Below are positions 33,183 to 44,860 of a stretch of 64,000 bases of DNA, one piece after another. This DNA is from Gordius sp. MW1 (lineage: Eukaryota > Nematomorpha > Gordioida > Gordea > Gordiidae), in assembly GCA_964036665.1 (NCBI GenBank), contig OZ038531.1, positions 4,278,001 through 4,342,000 on the forward strand. Reading direction: 5' to 3'. The notes under the pieces are model-generated. The model was not told where the DNA came from and searched no databases. It worked only from the letters and a program-made list of their open reading frames with translations. Every line of letters starts with the position of its first letter. The first letter of the stretch is position 1. A program made the translations under genes and the position numbers.

Positions 33183-34928
33183 CTTCTTCTTCTTTATCGT
33201 GTTGAAAATCCCACAGACGTGGGGTAAGTTTTCAGCAGCCTCTTCCATCTGAGTCGCGTACATGCCATGCTAATTTCCATCTGTTTGACGTCCATATCCT
33301 TTTCGACCAGTCGTTTCCAGGTGGCACGTGGTCTGCCCCTTCCTCTTCTTCCAGGCACGTCCATCTCCAGCGTTCGCCGTGTGACATCGTCCTCGTCTCT
33401 TCGTAATACATGGCCGTACCACCGAAGTCGATTTTCTCTTAAGAAGTCCTTCGTCGCTTGTATACCCATCTTGGTCATCAAGGATTCGTTCGTCATGCGA
33501 TCCAGCTTGGTGTAGCCTAAGCTCAATCGCACCATTCTCATTTCCGTGACTTGCAAGAGTTTCTCCTCCGCGGTGGTTACACCCCATGTTTCGCTCCCGT
33601 AAAGCAAGACCGGTCGCACGATGGTTTTGTATGCCTTGCTTTTCAACCTAATTGGTATCTTTTTGTCACACATGACACCGGAGATGCTGCGCCACTTGAG
33701 CCATGCTTTCTTGATCCGAGAATGGACTTCGGCGGTACATCCTCCCTCTTGATGTAATAGCGAACCAAGATATGTGAACTTATCAACCTCCGTGTACATT
33801 GGACCGTCATTTTTGTGCATTTGCGGACTACCGCCCATCGTTTGCATGTAAACCGTTTTCTTCTCGCTGACCTTTAACCCGAAATCCGAAAAACGTTCTG
33901 ACCATTTTTTCGCCTGATGAAAAACCCCTTCTCTTGTTTCATCGCATAGGACAATATCATCGGCATATAGCATAGTCCAAGGGGCTGGCTTGTGCAAGTC
34001 CTTTGTTATTGTATCCATAATTAGATTAAACAAGAATGGGCTTAATGCTGACCCTTGATGTAGTCCAATCATTATTCGGAAGGGTTTCGTTTCTCCTACG
34101 GTAGTCCTAACAGATGCAACCGCGCCATTATACATTTCATTGATAAGTCGAATATATCCTTCGGGTATATTTCTGGCTCTAAGGGACCACCATATTAAGT
34201 CTCTCGGAACCGTATCGTAGGCCTTTTCTAAATCGATGAAGACCATGTGTAAGTTCTTTCTTATGTCGCCATATTTTTCCATCGTCTGCTTCAACGCAAA
34301 GATTGGATCCATCGTTGATTTACCGGCCACGAATCCAAACTGATTGGGCGAGAGACAAACTTCGTCATTGAGCCTTTTCACTAGCACCCTTTCTAGTAGT
34401 TTTAGTGAGTGGCAGGTCAACTTGATACCTCTAAAGTTGCCACATTCCTGCGCGTCTCCTTTGCCTTTGTATATAGGTATGATCGTACTTTCCCTCCATT
34501 GGTCAGGGATACGACTCTCATACAGCATAGCGTTAAATAAGCCTGTAATTATATCGATTCCTTCTCCTTTGCACCCAAGCCAAGCTTCGATCGGTAAATC
34601 ATCGGGACCTAGCGCTTTCCCTTTCCGCATCTTCGTTAGTTGCGCTCCTACTTCATAAGCCTGCAATGGTAAAATTAAGTTCGAGTTCGGTTCCACCCTC
34701 TCTAGCGGTCTTCTATCATTCGTTTTGTTCATCATATTTTGGAAATAATCTTTCCATCTTTTGATGACTTCCTTCGGTTTGCAGAACGTTCGTCCCTCTT
34801 CGCTTTTAATGACTTTCAGTGTCCCAACATCTCGACTTTTTTTCTCCCTAATCTTTGCGAGTTTATACATGACTATGTCACCGCCCTTGGTATTGAGCTT
34901 GCTTGCCATCTCGGTGTAAGCCTCGTTC
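33183..34928 (-). mobile_element. 5'-truncated RTE-like LINE with intact reverse-transcriptase frame
   Basis: The insertion is bounded by identical 10-bp CAAGAACAAT copies (33173-33182 and 34929-34938) lying within a DINE-like module whose uninterrupted version occurs elsewhere in the window. The 3' end reads GATAAAGAAGAAGAAG, a simple-repeat tail instead of poly(A), which suits RTE-type elements. The 5' end is truncated: no endonuclease domain is present and the frame runs open to the boundary. Confidence 0.85.
33194..34909 (-). CDS. LINE reverse transcriptase (RTE-like), truncated at the N-terminus
   Basis: 571 codons without stop or frameshift. RT blocks are in order: GNFRGIKLTCHSLKLLERVL (about 160), a DLEKAYDTV block (about 225), the GLHQGSALSPFLFNLIMD block (about 283), and the catalytic LYADDIVL (about 316). 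The C-terminal region has LRWYGHVLRR and RRGRGRPRATW, typical of endonuclease-RT proteins of RTE-related elements. The role is target-primed reverse transcription; without the endonuclease this copy cannot be autonomous. The listed ATG is internal, because the frame is already open upstream. The intact frame implies a recent insertion. Confidence 0.85.
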   Translation of the reverse strand: MASKLNTKGGDIVMYKLAKIREKKSRDVGTLKVIKSEEGRTFCKPKEVIKRWKDYFQNMMNKTNDRRPLERVEPNSNLILPLQAYEVGAQLTKMRKGKALGPDDLPIEAWLGCKGEGIDIITGLFNAMLYESRIPDQWRESTIIPIYKGKGDAQECGNFRGIKLTCHSLKLLERVLVKRLNDEVCLSPNQFGFVAGKSTMDPIFALKQTMEKYGDIRKNLHMVFIDLEKAYDTVPRDLIWWSLRARNIPEGYIRLINEMYNGAVASVRTTVGETKPFRIMIGLHQGSALSPFLFNLIMDTITKDLHKPAPWTMLYADDIVLCDETREGVFHQAKKWSERFSDFGLKVSEKKTVYMQTMGGSPQMHKNDGPMYTEVDKFTYLGSLLHQEGGCTAEVHSRIKKAWLKWRSISGVMCDKKIPIRLKSKAYKTIVRPVLLYGSETWGVTTAEEKLLQVTEMRMVRLSLGYTKLDRMTNESLMTKMGIQATKDFLRENRLRWYGHVLRRDEDDVTRRTLEMDVPGRRGRGRPRATWKRLVEKDMDVKQMEISMACTRLRWKRLLKTYPTSVGFSTR

Positions 34929-35094
34929 CAAGAACAATATATTAATTTAATTTAAAAAAAAAATAAAAAAAATTTGTCCTCTCCTGGGATTGAACACGAA
35001 CCTCCAGGTCACAAAGCTGGCGCCAATAACTTGAAGGGTAACGGACAGCGGACAACCAAAAACGAGCCCATATATTGCATAGCAATTAATATTA

Positions 35095-36175
35095 ATTTAA
35101 AGAAGATACGCATAAAAATATCAAGTATGGTGGGTGAGATTAATTTGCGTATATACACACAGTAAGACTGGTAAAAAAATAAACAACCTATTAAAGTTAT
35201 TTTAAGCTAATTTTATAGTAAATGGTCAAAATACTTCCTAAAACTAGATTTGATTTCATATTTATAGGCAAATTGAGGTCTATTAACACCTAATTCAAAC
35301 TATCATTATTGGTTGACATTGTATTCGTGATGATATAATCAATATTCAAAGAGGCATTATGCTAATAGGGCTGATAGTAATTACACTTTGATAGCAAGTC
35401 ATGCCTTGTCTTGTGTGGTGCTATGTTTTGTCCTATTAATTCAAAACTTATGCAAAACCCGACCCCGCCCGAAAAATCGATAACGAGAGAGAGATGATGT
35501 AGGGAGGAGACACGCGTATTTATTACTATTCTATTTCTAACACAGCGAGGGAGATAGAGATGAGGGGTGGGGCACCTCTTATGCATCAATTTAAAAAATC
35601 GAAATACTAACACATCTCTCCTCCCATCTCCTCCACTCCCGCCCCCTAAACCCCCCCCCCCCCCGCGCTTATAATACTAGGGTAATAAACTTTAGTTTAA
35701 CGTTGGCATATAAAAAATAAAAATACTTATAAAGAGTATAGTGAAATGCAGTAAATTTAATTCCAATCATATATTTTTAAACATTGCAAATACAAAACGA
35801 CGGAATTTTGTATGCATTTAGTTAGTAACCATCTAAAAATATGATTTGCCCATATCAGTAGCTAGCATGAAGAAAATGCTGCATTTTCAATTTATGATAT
35901 ATTAATCCCTTATCAATTTATGATCTCAAGATATAAATGAAATTTTAGGTTATTTAAATAGATAATGAAATGAAAAGTAGAAAATCAATATATTATAGAT
36001 AATTTAACAAATATAAATTATTATGAAAAAATAGAGGGGGGGGGGCTACTTCAGCAATTGACGTTTTTTGATCATCAAATAAATAACTAATTAGTAAAAT
36101 ATTCAAGAATTTGTTTCAGTATTTTATAATGATTTTGGAAGGAGCATTTTGAAATTTTATCCTTTACTTAAAAAC
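35095..36175. other. AT-rich stretch, no gene seen
   Basis: Contains a block near 35450-35660 (AACCCGACCCCGCCCGAAA, GAGATGATGTAG and a C-run) that recurs at about 55925-55990, and a G-run at 36032. No supported reading frame. Confidence 0.35.
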
Positions 36176-36179
36176 AATT

Positions 36180-37012
36180 TGGACAATGGTCATTTTTTTA
36201 TTGGTCAGTAGCCAGCGGACGGTCAAAAAGTCATATAATCAATGGTATTAACAACGATATATTAATTCAATTTTTAAAAAAAATAAAAATTTTGCCCTCT
36301 CCGGGATTCGAACCTATATTAGTAGAGCATAGGCTTTTGTAGGGGCACAGGAACCCATATCAGTAGGGGCATAGGCATTTGTAGGGGAGGGCACAGGGTA
36401 ATTAGCAATGTTAACCAATTCAAAAACGAAAAAAAATTTCGATTTATACTTTGGCCAATGGTCATTTTTTCATTGATCAGTAGCCAGAACACTGTCAAAA
36501 AGTCATATTATTAATGGTATTCACAAGAACAATATATTAATTTAATTTAAAAAAATAGAAATTTAGCCCTCTCCGGGATTCGAACCCACATTAGTAAAGG
36601 CATAGGCGTTTGTAGGGGCACAGGGACCCACATTAGTAAAGGCATAGGCTTTTGTAGGGGCATAGAGACCCATATTAGTAGAGGCGTAAGCCTTTGTAGG
36701 AAGCATAGGGTATTTATCAATGTTAACCTAATATACCCAATTCAAAGACGAAAAAATAAATTTTCGATTTATTTGGCCAATGGTCATTTTTTTCATTGGT
36801 CAGTAGCCAGCGGACGGTCAAAAATTCATATTATCAATGTTATTAACAAGAACAAAATATTAATTTAATTTAAAAGAATTTAAAAAAAAATTCGTCCTCT
36901 CCTTGGCTTGAACTCAAGACCTCCAGGTCATAAAGCTGGCGCCAATAACTTGGTGGACGACGGACGGACGACGGACGGACAACAAAAAACGAGCCCATAA
37001 ATTGCATAGCAA
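36180..37012 (-). mobile_element. DINE-like array, copy F (hairpin end missing)
   Basis: Three tandem modules with CCAATGGTCATTTTTTCATTGGTCAG, CCAGCGGACGGTCAAAAAGTC and CTCTCCGGGATTCGAACCC. It ends in GACGGACGGACAAC and CCCATAAATTGCATAGCAA. Confidence 0.55.
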
Positions 37013-37029
37013 ATAAAAATGGATTAAAA

Positions 37030-37870
37030 ATAAATGATATAAAACTGATTTACTTAAAGTTAATAAGGGGAGGGGGTGCGAATGTTTCAATCATAAAACA
37101 CTAAATTAAATTATTTCGCCTACTTAAACTTCCTTTTTTCATATATGTTAAAATATTATATATAAAAATTATAATAACACAATTGGATAAATTTGATTAA
37201 AAAACCTATATTTTGAGGGGGGGGTAGCCTTGCTTTTTGTTTGTAGGTTTTTATGAATTTATTTGTATTATTAATCTAAAAATTTTATATTAAAAACAAT
37301 AAACATAAAGCTATTAAAACCAAATAAAAATTTAACATTTTACAAATATTATGTGTATCTATACGATTTATTTTACAATCGGAAGGGGGGGGGGGGGTAA
37401 GGCAAATCTCCAACTACTTTAAAAAAACAACATAAAGCTAAGAAAACTGAAATTAATAATAAAACGTATAAAATTTAATGTTTATGAATTAGCTTAGATT
37501 AAGATTAATTCTCATTAAAGGGGCGTGGATTTCTCCTCCTAATTTGATTTTAGATTTATTAAAAAAAATTTAATATATGGATACAATTCAAAATATTATG
37601 TACAGAATGCGAATTAAAAATTAAAATAATATATCCAAAATGTTAATTTAAAGTCAATATATAGAAATAATATACGTAAAGCTTATAAATAACGAAATTT
37701 GACCTTTAGTAAATAATATGTCAGTCAAAATGATTGATTGCCAGCTCATATTTAACTCGGCTGGCATCTGCTATACTACACCAGCCCGCTACCCAAAGAG
37801 TCTTTATTTAATATTTGGGGGGGGGGGGGGGGGTAGGGGTCGGGGGGGGGGGGGAACTATAACAAGGTTC
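37030..37870. repeat. G-tract array, second block
   Basis: G-runs near 37065, 37217, 37384, 37520 and 37819-37852 are separated by AT-rich DNA sharing AATTT, ATATTATATATAAAA and TTGATTAAAAA words with the 32195-32640 array. The pair of runs at 37819-37852 is the longest G-rich stretch in the window. Confidence 0.45.
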
Positions 37871-38019
37871 AAGCAATTCGGGCTAAGTGATAATTTTAAA
37901 TAATGTATAAATTTGTAACTCTTTTACTTTATTGTATAAAATTGAATCCATATCCAAAAAAATTTAAAATTAAAATAATTATTTTTGGAAAATATAACAA
38001 TGTAACTGCTAAAATAAAA

Positions 38020-38176
38020 AAACCAATTTTGGGCCCGACAATTCAGGCAGTTCTTATAATTCGGGCATGGCCGAGCGGGCAATTAGAAGGGTTAGGATGG
38101 GCTCTGGCGGGCATTAGTTATAAGTTCTGACCGTAACAGGTTAGGGCAGAAAAATTTTAACAAATCTGACCTCTGT
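38020..38176. mobile_element. CAGAGGTCAGAT hAT-like element, right-end fragment
   Basis: GGGCCCGACAATTC, CGGGCATGGCCGAGCGGGC, GGTTAGGGCAGAAAAATTTT, then AAATCTGACCTCTG: the terminal inverted repeat of the complete element at 54995-55794. Confidence 0.5.
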
Positions 38177-38524
38177 TAAAAATCAACCGAAGATTTTCAA
38201 ATGCACAATAGTGAAAAACCCATAATGCGTAGTAATTTGTGTTCAGTTTTTAATTTAATTTGTTTCATTTTTTCGTTAAAAATACTCCGTTTTTCACACA
38301 CCGGTTTTAATTTAAAAGTGCTCAGTTTTTTATAAAAAAATGTTATATAATTTTTCAAAAAGATTAAAGACGAAGAAAAATTCAAATTCAATTAAGGAAA
38401 TAGGGATGAGGATCGGTATAAGATTGTACTTTAATAGGTCACAACGGTCACAACCACTGCTAGCAGTGTAGTGAGTAATTAGTAGTAGTTATATATAAAA
38501 GTGAATGCCGAATGTCGCTTAAAA

Positions 38525-38603
38525 TAAGTGAAAAACTCTACCAGAATCTGCAAACAGTTTGCCAGTTGATTTCACAAGTCCATTATTTGTTGACCAGTGT
38601 TAT
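38525..38603. mobile_element. palindrome-family right-end fragment
   Basis: AAAAACTCTACCAGAATCTG through TTGACCAGTGTTA matches the right arm and terminus of the element at 41270-42210. Confidence 0.45.
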
Positions 38604-38654
38604 TAAGGCTTAATATTAATTGATAAGATTGAATATGCCTAGAATTATAAGGGT

Positions 38655-38805
38655 AGCCAAGGCGTGGCCGAGAAGGACAACTGCCCCCCTCTAAATCCTA
38701 AAAATTTCATAAAATTATGTTTAAAATTTAAAACAAAATAATTTTACCCCTACCAAATTTATTGATGTTCCCCTCTAAATCCAATCCTGGCAAGGCTCAT
38801 GCATA
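38655..38805. mobile_element. GGGCGTAGCCAG MITE, degenerate copy
   Basis: GGGTAGCCAAGGCGTGGCCGAG at the left, family core (CTGCCCCCCTCTAAATCC), and CAATCCTGGCAAGGCTCATG at the right. Confidence 0.55.
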
Positions 38806-39234
38806 CAAGATTACATATAATATCAGCTGTATTATATTCAGCAAGATCTTTCGACCTTTTATTAATTATTAAGCTGTGCAAAAGAAAATTTCCACATTTA
38901 TAACAAAATTAAACATAGTTGAACTTATAAATTTCTATCGAAACTAGACCCAAGGTCGGGTCGGGTCGGGTTTGAATAAAATTTTAAAATCGGGTGGAGT
39001 CTGGTCGAGGAGTGTGAATTTTACAACAACCTAAAAAAGCAAAACGATTGATTTTATCCAGCCATTAAAAAAATTCTTTCTTTTATATATAATATTTTAT
39101 ATTTAGTATCGAAATGGATGCTTACCTAATTTTTTTTATGTTATTAGATTTAACGCCAATCTCATATTTAGTTAAGTGACTTAAGAAAGGTAAAATTATT
39201 AGAAAAACAAGGTTTAAACCTAAAGTTAATTAAT

Positions 39235-41065
39235 TACTCGGGCCTTCGGCTCTCGTGGGAAGAGGAAGGGGGGAAGGGAAGGCGGGAAGGGAAGGGGGAA
39301 CGAAACTTGTCTATACTCCGTATAAAAGTAGTTATTTGCTATGCAATTTATGGGCGAGAAAGGTGGGAGCGAGAATGCCTATAGGGGGGTATTATATGCA
39401 AAATGAGTAGTTAATTATTTATACAAATGTTCCATCACCTATCTTTTCTAATGGTTAGCACCAGCCAAATAACTAGCCTATAATAATCAAGAAACAAAAT
39501 CGATTTTAATCACAATTTGGCAAATGGTCATTTTTTTATTGATCAGTAGCCAGAGGATGGTCAAAAAGTCATATTATCAATGGTATTAACAAGAACAAAA
39601 TTTTAATTTAATTAAAAAAAAAAATTTGTCTTCTTCGGGATTCGAACCCACATCAGTAGAGGCATAGGCTTTTGTGGGGGGGGGGCACATGGATTCATAT
39701 CAGTACAGGCACAGGCCATTGTAGGGGAGGGCATAGGATCATTATCAATGTTAACCTAATATACCAATTCAAACGAAAAAATTTCAAATTACAATTTGGT
39801 CAATGGTCATTTTTTTCATTGGTCAGTAGCCAGCGGACGGTCAAAAAGTCATATTATTAATGGTATTAACAAGAACAAAATTTTAATTTAATCTAAAATA
39901 AAAAATTTGTCCTCTCCGGGGATTGAACGCGGACTGCAAGTCAGAAAGTTAAAAGCCGGTGTAAGAACGTTGGAGAACTGACGGGCATACGGTAATTATC
40001 AATGTTAACCTAATATACCAATTCAAAAGCGAAAAAATAAATTAAAATTTCGAATCACAATTTGGCAAATGGTTGTTTTTTCATTGGTCATTAGCCAGCG
40101 GACGGTCAAAAAGTCATATTATCAATGGTATTAACAAGAACAAAATTTCAATTTAATTTAAAAAAAAAATTTGTGCTCTCCGGGGATTGAACCGGCAAGT
40201 CAGAAAGTTGAAAGCCAGTGTAATAACTTGGAGGACGGACGGACGGACAACAAAAAGCGAGCCCATAAATTGCATAGTAATAAAATAAATTTGCCCACTC
40301 CGAGGATTGAACCGGCAAGTCAGAAAGTTGAAAGCCGGTGATCTTGGAAGACGGACGGACGGACGGACAACAAAAAGCGAGCCCATAAATTGCATAGTAA
40401 TTAAAAAAATTTGTCCTCTCCGGGATTTGAACCCACATCCGTAGAGGCATAGGCTTTTGTGGGGGGTGGGCACAGGGACCCAGATCAGTAGAGGCATAGG
40501 CCCTTGTAGGGGAGGGCATAGGGTCATTATCAATGTTAACCTAAAATACCAATTCAAAAACGAAAAAAAAAATTTTGAATCACAATTTGGCCAATGGTCA
40601 TTTTTTCATTAGTCAGTAGCCAGCGGACGGTCAAAAAGTCATTTTATCAATAGTATTACAAGAACAAAATTTTAATTTAATTTGAGAAAAGAAATTGTCC
40701 TCTCCAGGGATTGAACGCGCACTGCAAGTCAGAAAGTTGAAAACCGGTGTAAGAACGTTGAAGGACTGACGGGCATACGGTAATTATCAATGTTTACCTA
40801 ATATACCAATTCAAAAGCGAAAATAATTTAAAATTTCGGATCATAATTTGGCAAATGGTCATTTTTTTCATTGGTCAGTAGCCAGCGGACGGTCAAAAAG
40901 TCATATTATCAATGGTATTAACAAGAACAAAATTTAAATTTAATTTAAAAAAAATGTCCTTTCCTGGGCTTGAACCGGCAAGTCAGAAAGTTGAAAGCCG
41001 GTGTAATAGCTTGGTGGACGGACGGACGGACAACAAAAAGCGAGCCTAAAAATTGCATAGCAATA
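39235..41065 (-). mobile_element. DINE-like array, copy D, with three terminal modules in tandem
   Basis: Reverse orientation from hairpin CTCGGGCCTTCGGCTC through TTGCTATGCAATTTATGGG and at least six internal modules. The terminal motif CCCATAAATTGCATAGTAAT occurs at about 40262 and 40383, and a variant near 41047, so end modules were amplified head-to-tail. GGACGGACGGACGG microsatellites precede each. Confidence 0.6.
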
Positions 41066-41269
41066 AAAAGTTAATGCCATGATTTATTACGACTACATTA
41101 AGAAAGATCATGATCAGAAATGAATAATAATTTTTCATCCAAACGAAAATTTTAACTCCCAAATTTGTTTTATACTAATTATTTATTAATTTTATTAAAA
41201 TACATATTTTGTGAAGATGAAATAAATAACCCCATCTAGTTTCCGTACGTACTCACAATGCGGTGGTAA

Positions 41270-42210
41270 CACTGATCTACAAATAAAGGTCTTGTGTGAT
41301 CAACCGAGAAACGGTTAACATATTCTGATAGAGTTTTTTGTGGTGAACACAAATATGTTTTTCGTTGTTTTCCTATACGTCAAATTTTTTAGATATTTCG
41401 ATTCAAAGTTGCGAAAATGACCGTTTTCGACCCTTTTCGACGCTCAATAGAGCGATATTGAATAGCTAAAAAAAATCTTAACCCTCTAAGTGGTAGAACC
41501 AACTTAGAGTAAAACATTGGAAAATGATTTTTCCCCTATTGTTGTTACTTTTTCTAATATATCAAAAATGCAAATAGGCCTTATGCGAAATCGCGGCATC
41601 CTTTGAGCCTCCCTCCCTCTCTATCTAATTGGCTTATATGCTTATATAACACTATACCCTTAATGCATTTAAGTGATTGATGAGTGTGGTGGGTGCAAGA
41701 GTAGTGGGCTAATACGAACTATTCCTACTACTACGCCTGTCATCCTCCCTCTCTACTAAAGGAATAGCTCGTATTACGCCACTACTTTTACACACCCCCA
41801 CCCCCACATCATCAATCAATCACTCACATGCACCATGAGTATAGTGTTATAAACCCAATTAGATAGAGAGGGAGGGAGGGAGGCTCAAAGGATGCCGCTT
41901 CGCATAGGGACTAATTGAAATTCGATATATTGGAAAAAGTAATAACAATAGGGGAAAAAATCATTTTTCAGTGTTTTACCCTAAGTTGGTTCTACCACTT
42001 AGAGGTTTAAATTTTTTTTTTTAGCCATTCAATATCGCTCTATTGAGCATCGAAAAGGGTCAAAAACGGTCATTTTCGCAACTTTGAATCGAAATATCTA
42101 AAAAACTTGACGTATAGGAAAAAAAACGAAAAACATAATTGTGTTCACCACAAAAAACTCTATCAGAATATGTTGACCATTTTTCGGTTGATTTTTCTTG
42201 TAGACCAGTG
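41270..42210. mobile_element. 941-bp near-perfect palindromic element
   Basis: Arms of about 470 bp start CACTGATCTACAA and end TTGTAGACCAGTG, with TAA on both sides (41267-41269 and 42211-42213). The arms pair along nearly their whole length, and the centre is near 41740. A 3-bp TAA duplication fits PIF/Harbinger-type insertion, but the ends are not ones I recognise. No coding frame. Fragments of the family lie at 15579, 38525 and 63850. Confidence 0.7.
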
Positions 42211-42399
42211 TAATTAGTTAATATGCAAAACGCGATTAATGAGGAGGGGGTTATACTACGAAGAAAAACAGAGAAACTGCTAATGTTCGCTTATCTGCGC
42301 TAGGAAAGCGGATTTTACAGAGAGGGGGGGGGAGTAAGAATGGGAATAAAACAACCACAACACCATTCTCTCCAAGATAACTTCCTCCGACCCGAGTGT

Positions 42400-44860
42400 T
42401 GACCTCTCTCAGCTAGGTCTTTGGACGTGAATTTCTGACAGACAGCAAACGTTTTTCTCTTGTAGCTTGTTCGGGCATTCGTGTCGAACGATCTTGATAT
42501 CGATGCTAAGGATTACCCAAGTATATCTGAGCGTCGTTGAGTTCAGAATACTCTACCCAAAGTTATCGTTTCACGCAAACCCGCCGTAGCCTCCTTGCTT
42601 TCCTCGAGCGATCTTTTAGCTAAGAATAGACAGAAACGTATTCGCCACCCCAGGTCGCTCTCCCATGACAGCTACTAGCCACATGGGTACGGATATTTTT
42701 GTTAAATTATCTGTGATGTCGCTCCACACATCAGCCATCGGAGCCGAAACGGGCACCACCGACATCACCTGATTGTGAAAAATTTGTAATCAGATTTTGC
42801 ATTAAGTGCAACCCCGCCTACCATAATTACCAAAAAGCTATAAACTACACTACAGGTAGCCTTGGACCTGACTACGGGTTAGATCACAATATAACCACCA
42901 AAAATATTTGCCCACCCAGTAAATTCTACCTTATCAAACCTACTTAGAGGTGATACGACGTATAGCCAAAACCAGGTCATTACAGGCACACAGCTCGGTT
43001 ATTCATAAGAATTGGGAAAGCCTCTTTATCCTGAGGTTTCACACTCTAGCCATCCCCAACCCTGGTACAAAACATCTATCAAAGGATATTAAAGCATCAA
43101 TCTGGGAATTTGATCTCCTTAATCCTTGAAACTATCCTTAAGGCACAACCATCACCGAGTTGACACCAGGCTAAAAGAATATCCAACAAAATCAACAACA
43201 TGAAAATTGGTTCAGCTCTTAAAATCCTGGAATTAGATAATTCAATGGAGTCAATCACCAATGCTACCTTCGAACTCCTCCAGCAAAAGCATACCAAAGG
43301 TCATCCATTACCGCCTGACCTCCTAAACGTCCCAGATATTCTCCCCATGAACTTCACTCTCCAGGAAGTGAAAGCTCTTCTGTATCTTAAAAAGGACTCG
43401 GCCGGGGGCCTCGATGTATACGACCAATATACCTTCAGGACCTCATCAAACCCCAACTAAGCGGGTCACGTGCCCTATTAGCCATTTTAACCAATCTATG
43501 TAACATAATGAGGGGACAATCCTCCAGTAAAATATCCTCTCCTATTTGGTGGAATGCTCATTGCTTTTAAAAATCAGATGGTTCGATACGACCCATTGTT
43601 GTTGGATCAGTCCTCCAGCGCACGGTTTTTATAATAAGCACCCCTCGTATCCGTTTATCTTTAACGGCTTCTCTTCACCCAACCAACTTGGGTTTGGCGT
43701 GAAAGATAGATGCGGGGCTGCTTCCCATAAAGCTCGAACATTTATTGAGTCTTTCTCACCAAATTACCTCATAATCAAGCTTGATTTTAAAAATGCATTT
43801 AACAGCTTAAACCCAGCCTCTTTTATTAAACCGTTCATACTACAATTTCCGGAATTCCATCAATTTTTGTAAAATAGCTATGGCAACCCAACTTATCTAC
43901 TTTTTGTGGACCGAATAATCAAGTCATTCCAAGAGATACAAGGCGATTCCTTGGTTTTTGCCCTCTTCTGTAAGGCCATCTAAACCATCATCGATTCTAG
44001 GAACCTTTTCCTGTTACCTGTGGTACCTCTATGACGGATTCCTGGTCGGCACAGGGGAAAATCCCGGAAATAATTAATTACTAGGCAGACTCAATATCAC
44101 TCAACCTCAACGCAGCAAAATGTGAGATCTTAACCAAAGATCTCACAATCAACAAACTCTCCCTCATATTCCCAGTTATCACAGAGACGATTTCTATAGG
44201 CACTCCTTAAGTCTATTGAAATCTTTTTAGAGAATTTTTCCAACATTATCGACTCCATAGACCACATCCTGCAGCGTATATTTCCCCACCATGCTTTTTT
44301 TCTTTCCAAAAACTTTGATACCAAATAAACGATGCTTTACTCCCCTCACCCGTCTTTCTTAGCATCAACTTACTCCATGCCACTGAAAAAAATTCAAGTG
44401 CTAATCGAACGATGCCTTAACTTAATATTTAGCCCTGTCCAATGACTCCAAGCCATTCTTCCTTCCAAGCGTAATTGTATAAGCATCCGACCTTCTCCAC
44501 CCCCCCCCCCCATTTAATTTCACTTGTAGGTTTCATTTCATCCCGTTTATAAACGGATGAGATAATCAAACAACTTGCTCACTTGCCAGACCCGCACCTC
44601 GACAGCGCCCCTTAGGCCTGGGAAGACGTCAAGCCAGACTCCTCAACTCACCCAACTGGCTCCCAAACTGAATGGAATTTACCAATGATAGCATGTTCCA
44701 TAGTTTACCTCTCTTCACCTATCTTTGGCAAATCTCCAATTTAATTGGGCATCCTCCGAGGGTAACGAATGACCGAGGCCCTACGCTCGGTTGCGACAGT
44801 GTGAATTGTAAAATCCACTACAATTTCAATCCATGGCTCTATGCTAGCTCATTAATCTAA
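42400..44860 (+). pseudogene. decayed non-LTR retrotransposon (second LINE lineage)
   Basis: Frame-shifted pieces of a reverse transcriptase are legible on the plus strand. A KKDSAGGLDVYDQYTF piece (about 43390-43440) corresponds to the SAGGPDG motif. NQLGFGVKDRCGAASHKART and IIKLDFKNAFNSL (43680-43810) follow. A catalytic block has changed to YLYDGFLVGT (about 44020-44055) where YLDDG would be expected. AFFLSKNFDTK (about 44295) is further on. Several frameshifts and stops make it non-functional. The lineage looks unlike the RTE-like copy at 33 kb. Confidence 0.7.

Larger units (their letters stand above)
32625..35092 (-). mobile_element. DINE/Helentron-like element, copy C, split by a LINE
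   Basis: In reverse orientation: hairpin CTCGGGCCTTCGGCCC (about 32625), polypurine tract, TTGCTATGCAATTTATGGG, tandem modules, then after the LINE insertion (33183-34928) the tail with a tRNA-like segment and CCCATATATTGCATAGCAA. Confidence 0.6.

Noticed and set aside
33267-34945. Plus-strand frames opposite the LINE
   Set aside because: Antisense shadows of the reverse transcriptase frame.
34987-35030. tRNA gene (anticodon-arm and T-arm like sequence on the minus strand)
   Set aside because: No complete cloverleaf, acceptor stem or clear A box; it recurs inside DINE-like modules, so it is a tRNA-derived repeat.
40148-40557. Overlapping minus-strand frames of 123 and 134 codons
   Set aside because: Both translate tandem DINE-like modules and ACGG microsatellites in different frames; the peptides repeat with the DNA units.
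36180-41065. Regular direct repeats resembling a CRISPR array
   Set aside because: Units are 100-350 bp, vary in length and lack short spacers; this is a eukaryotic transposon array.
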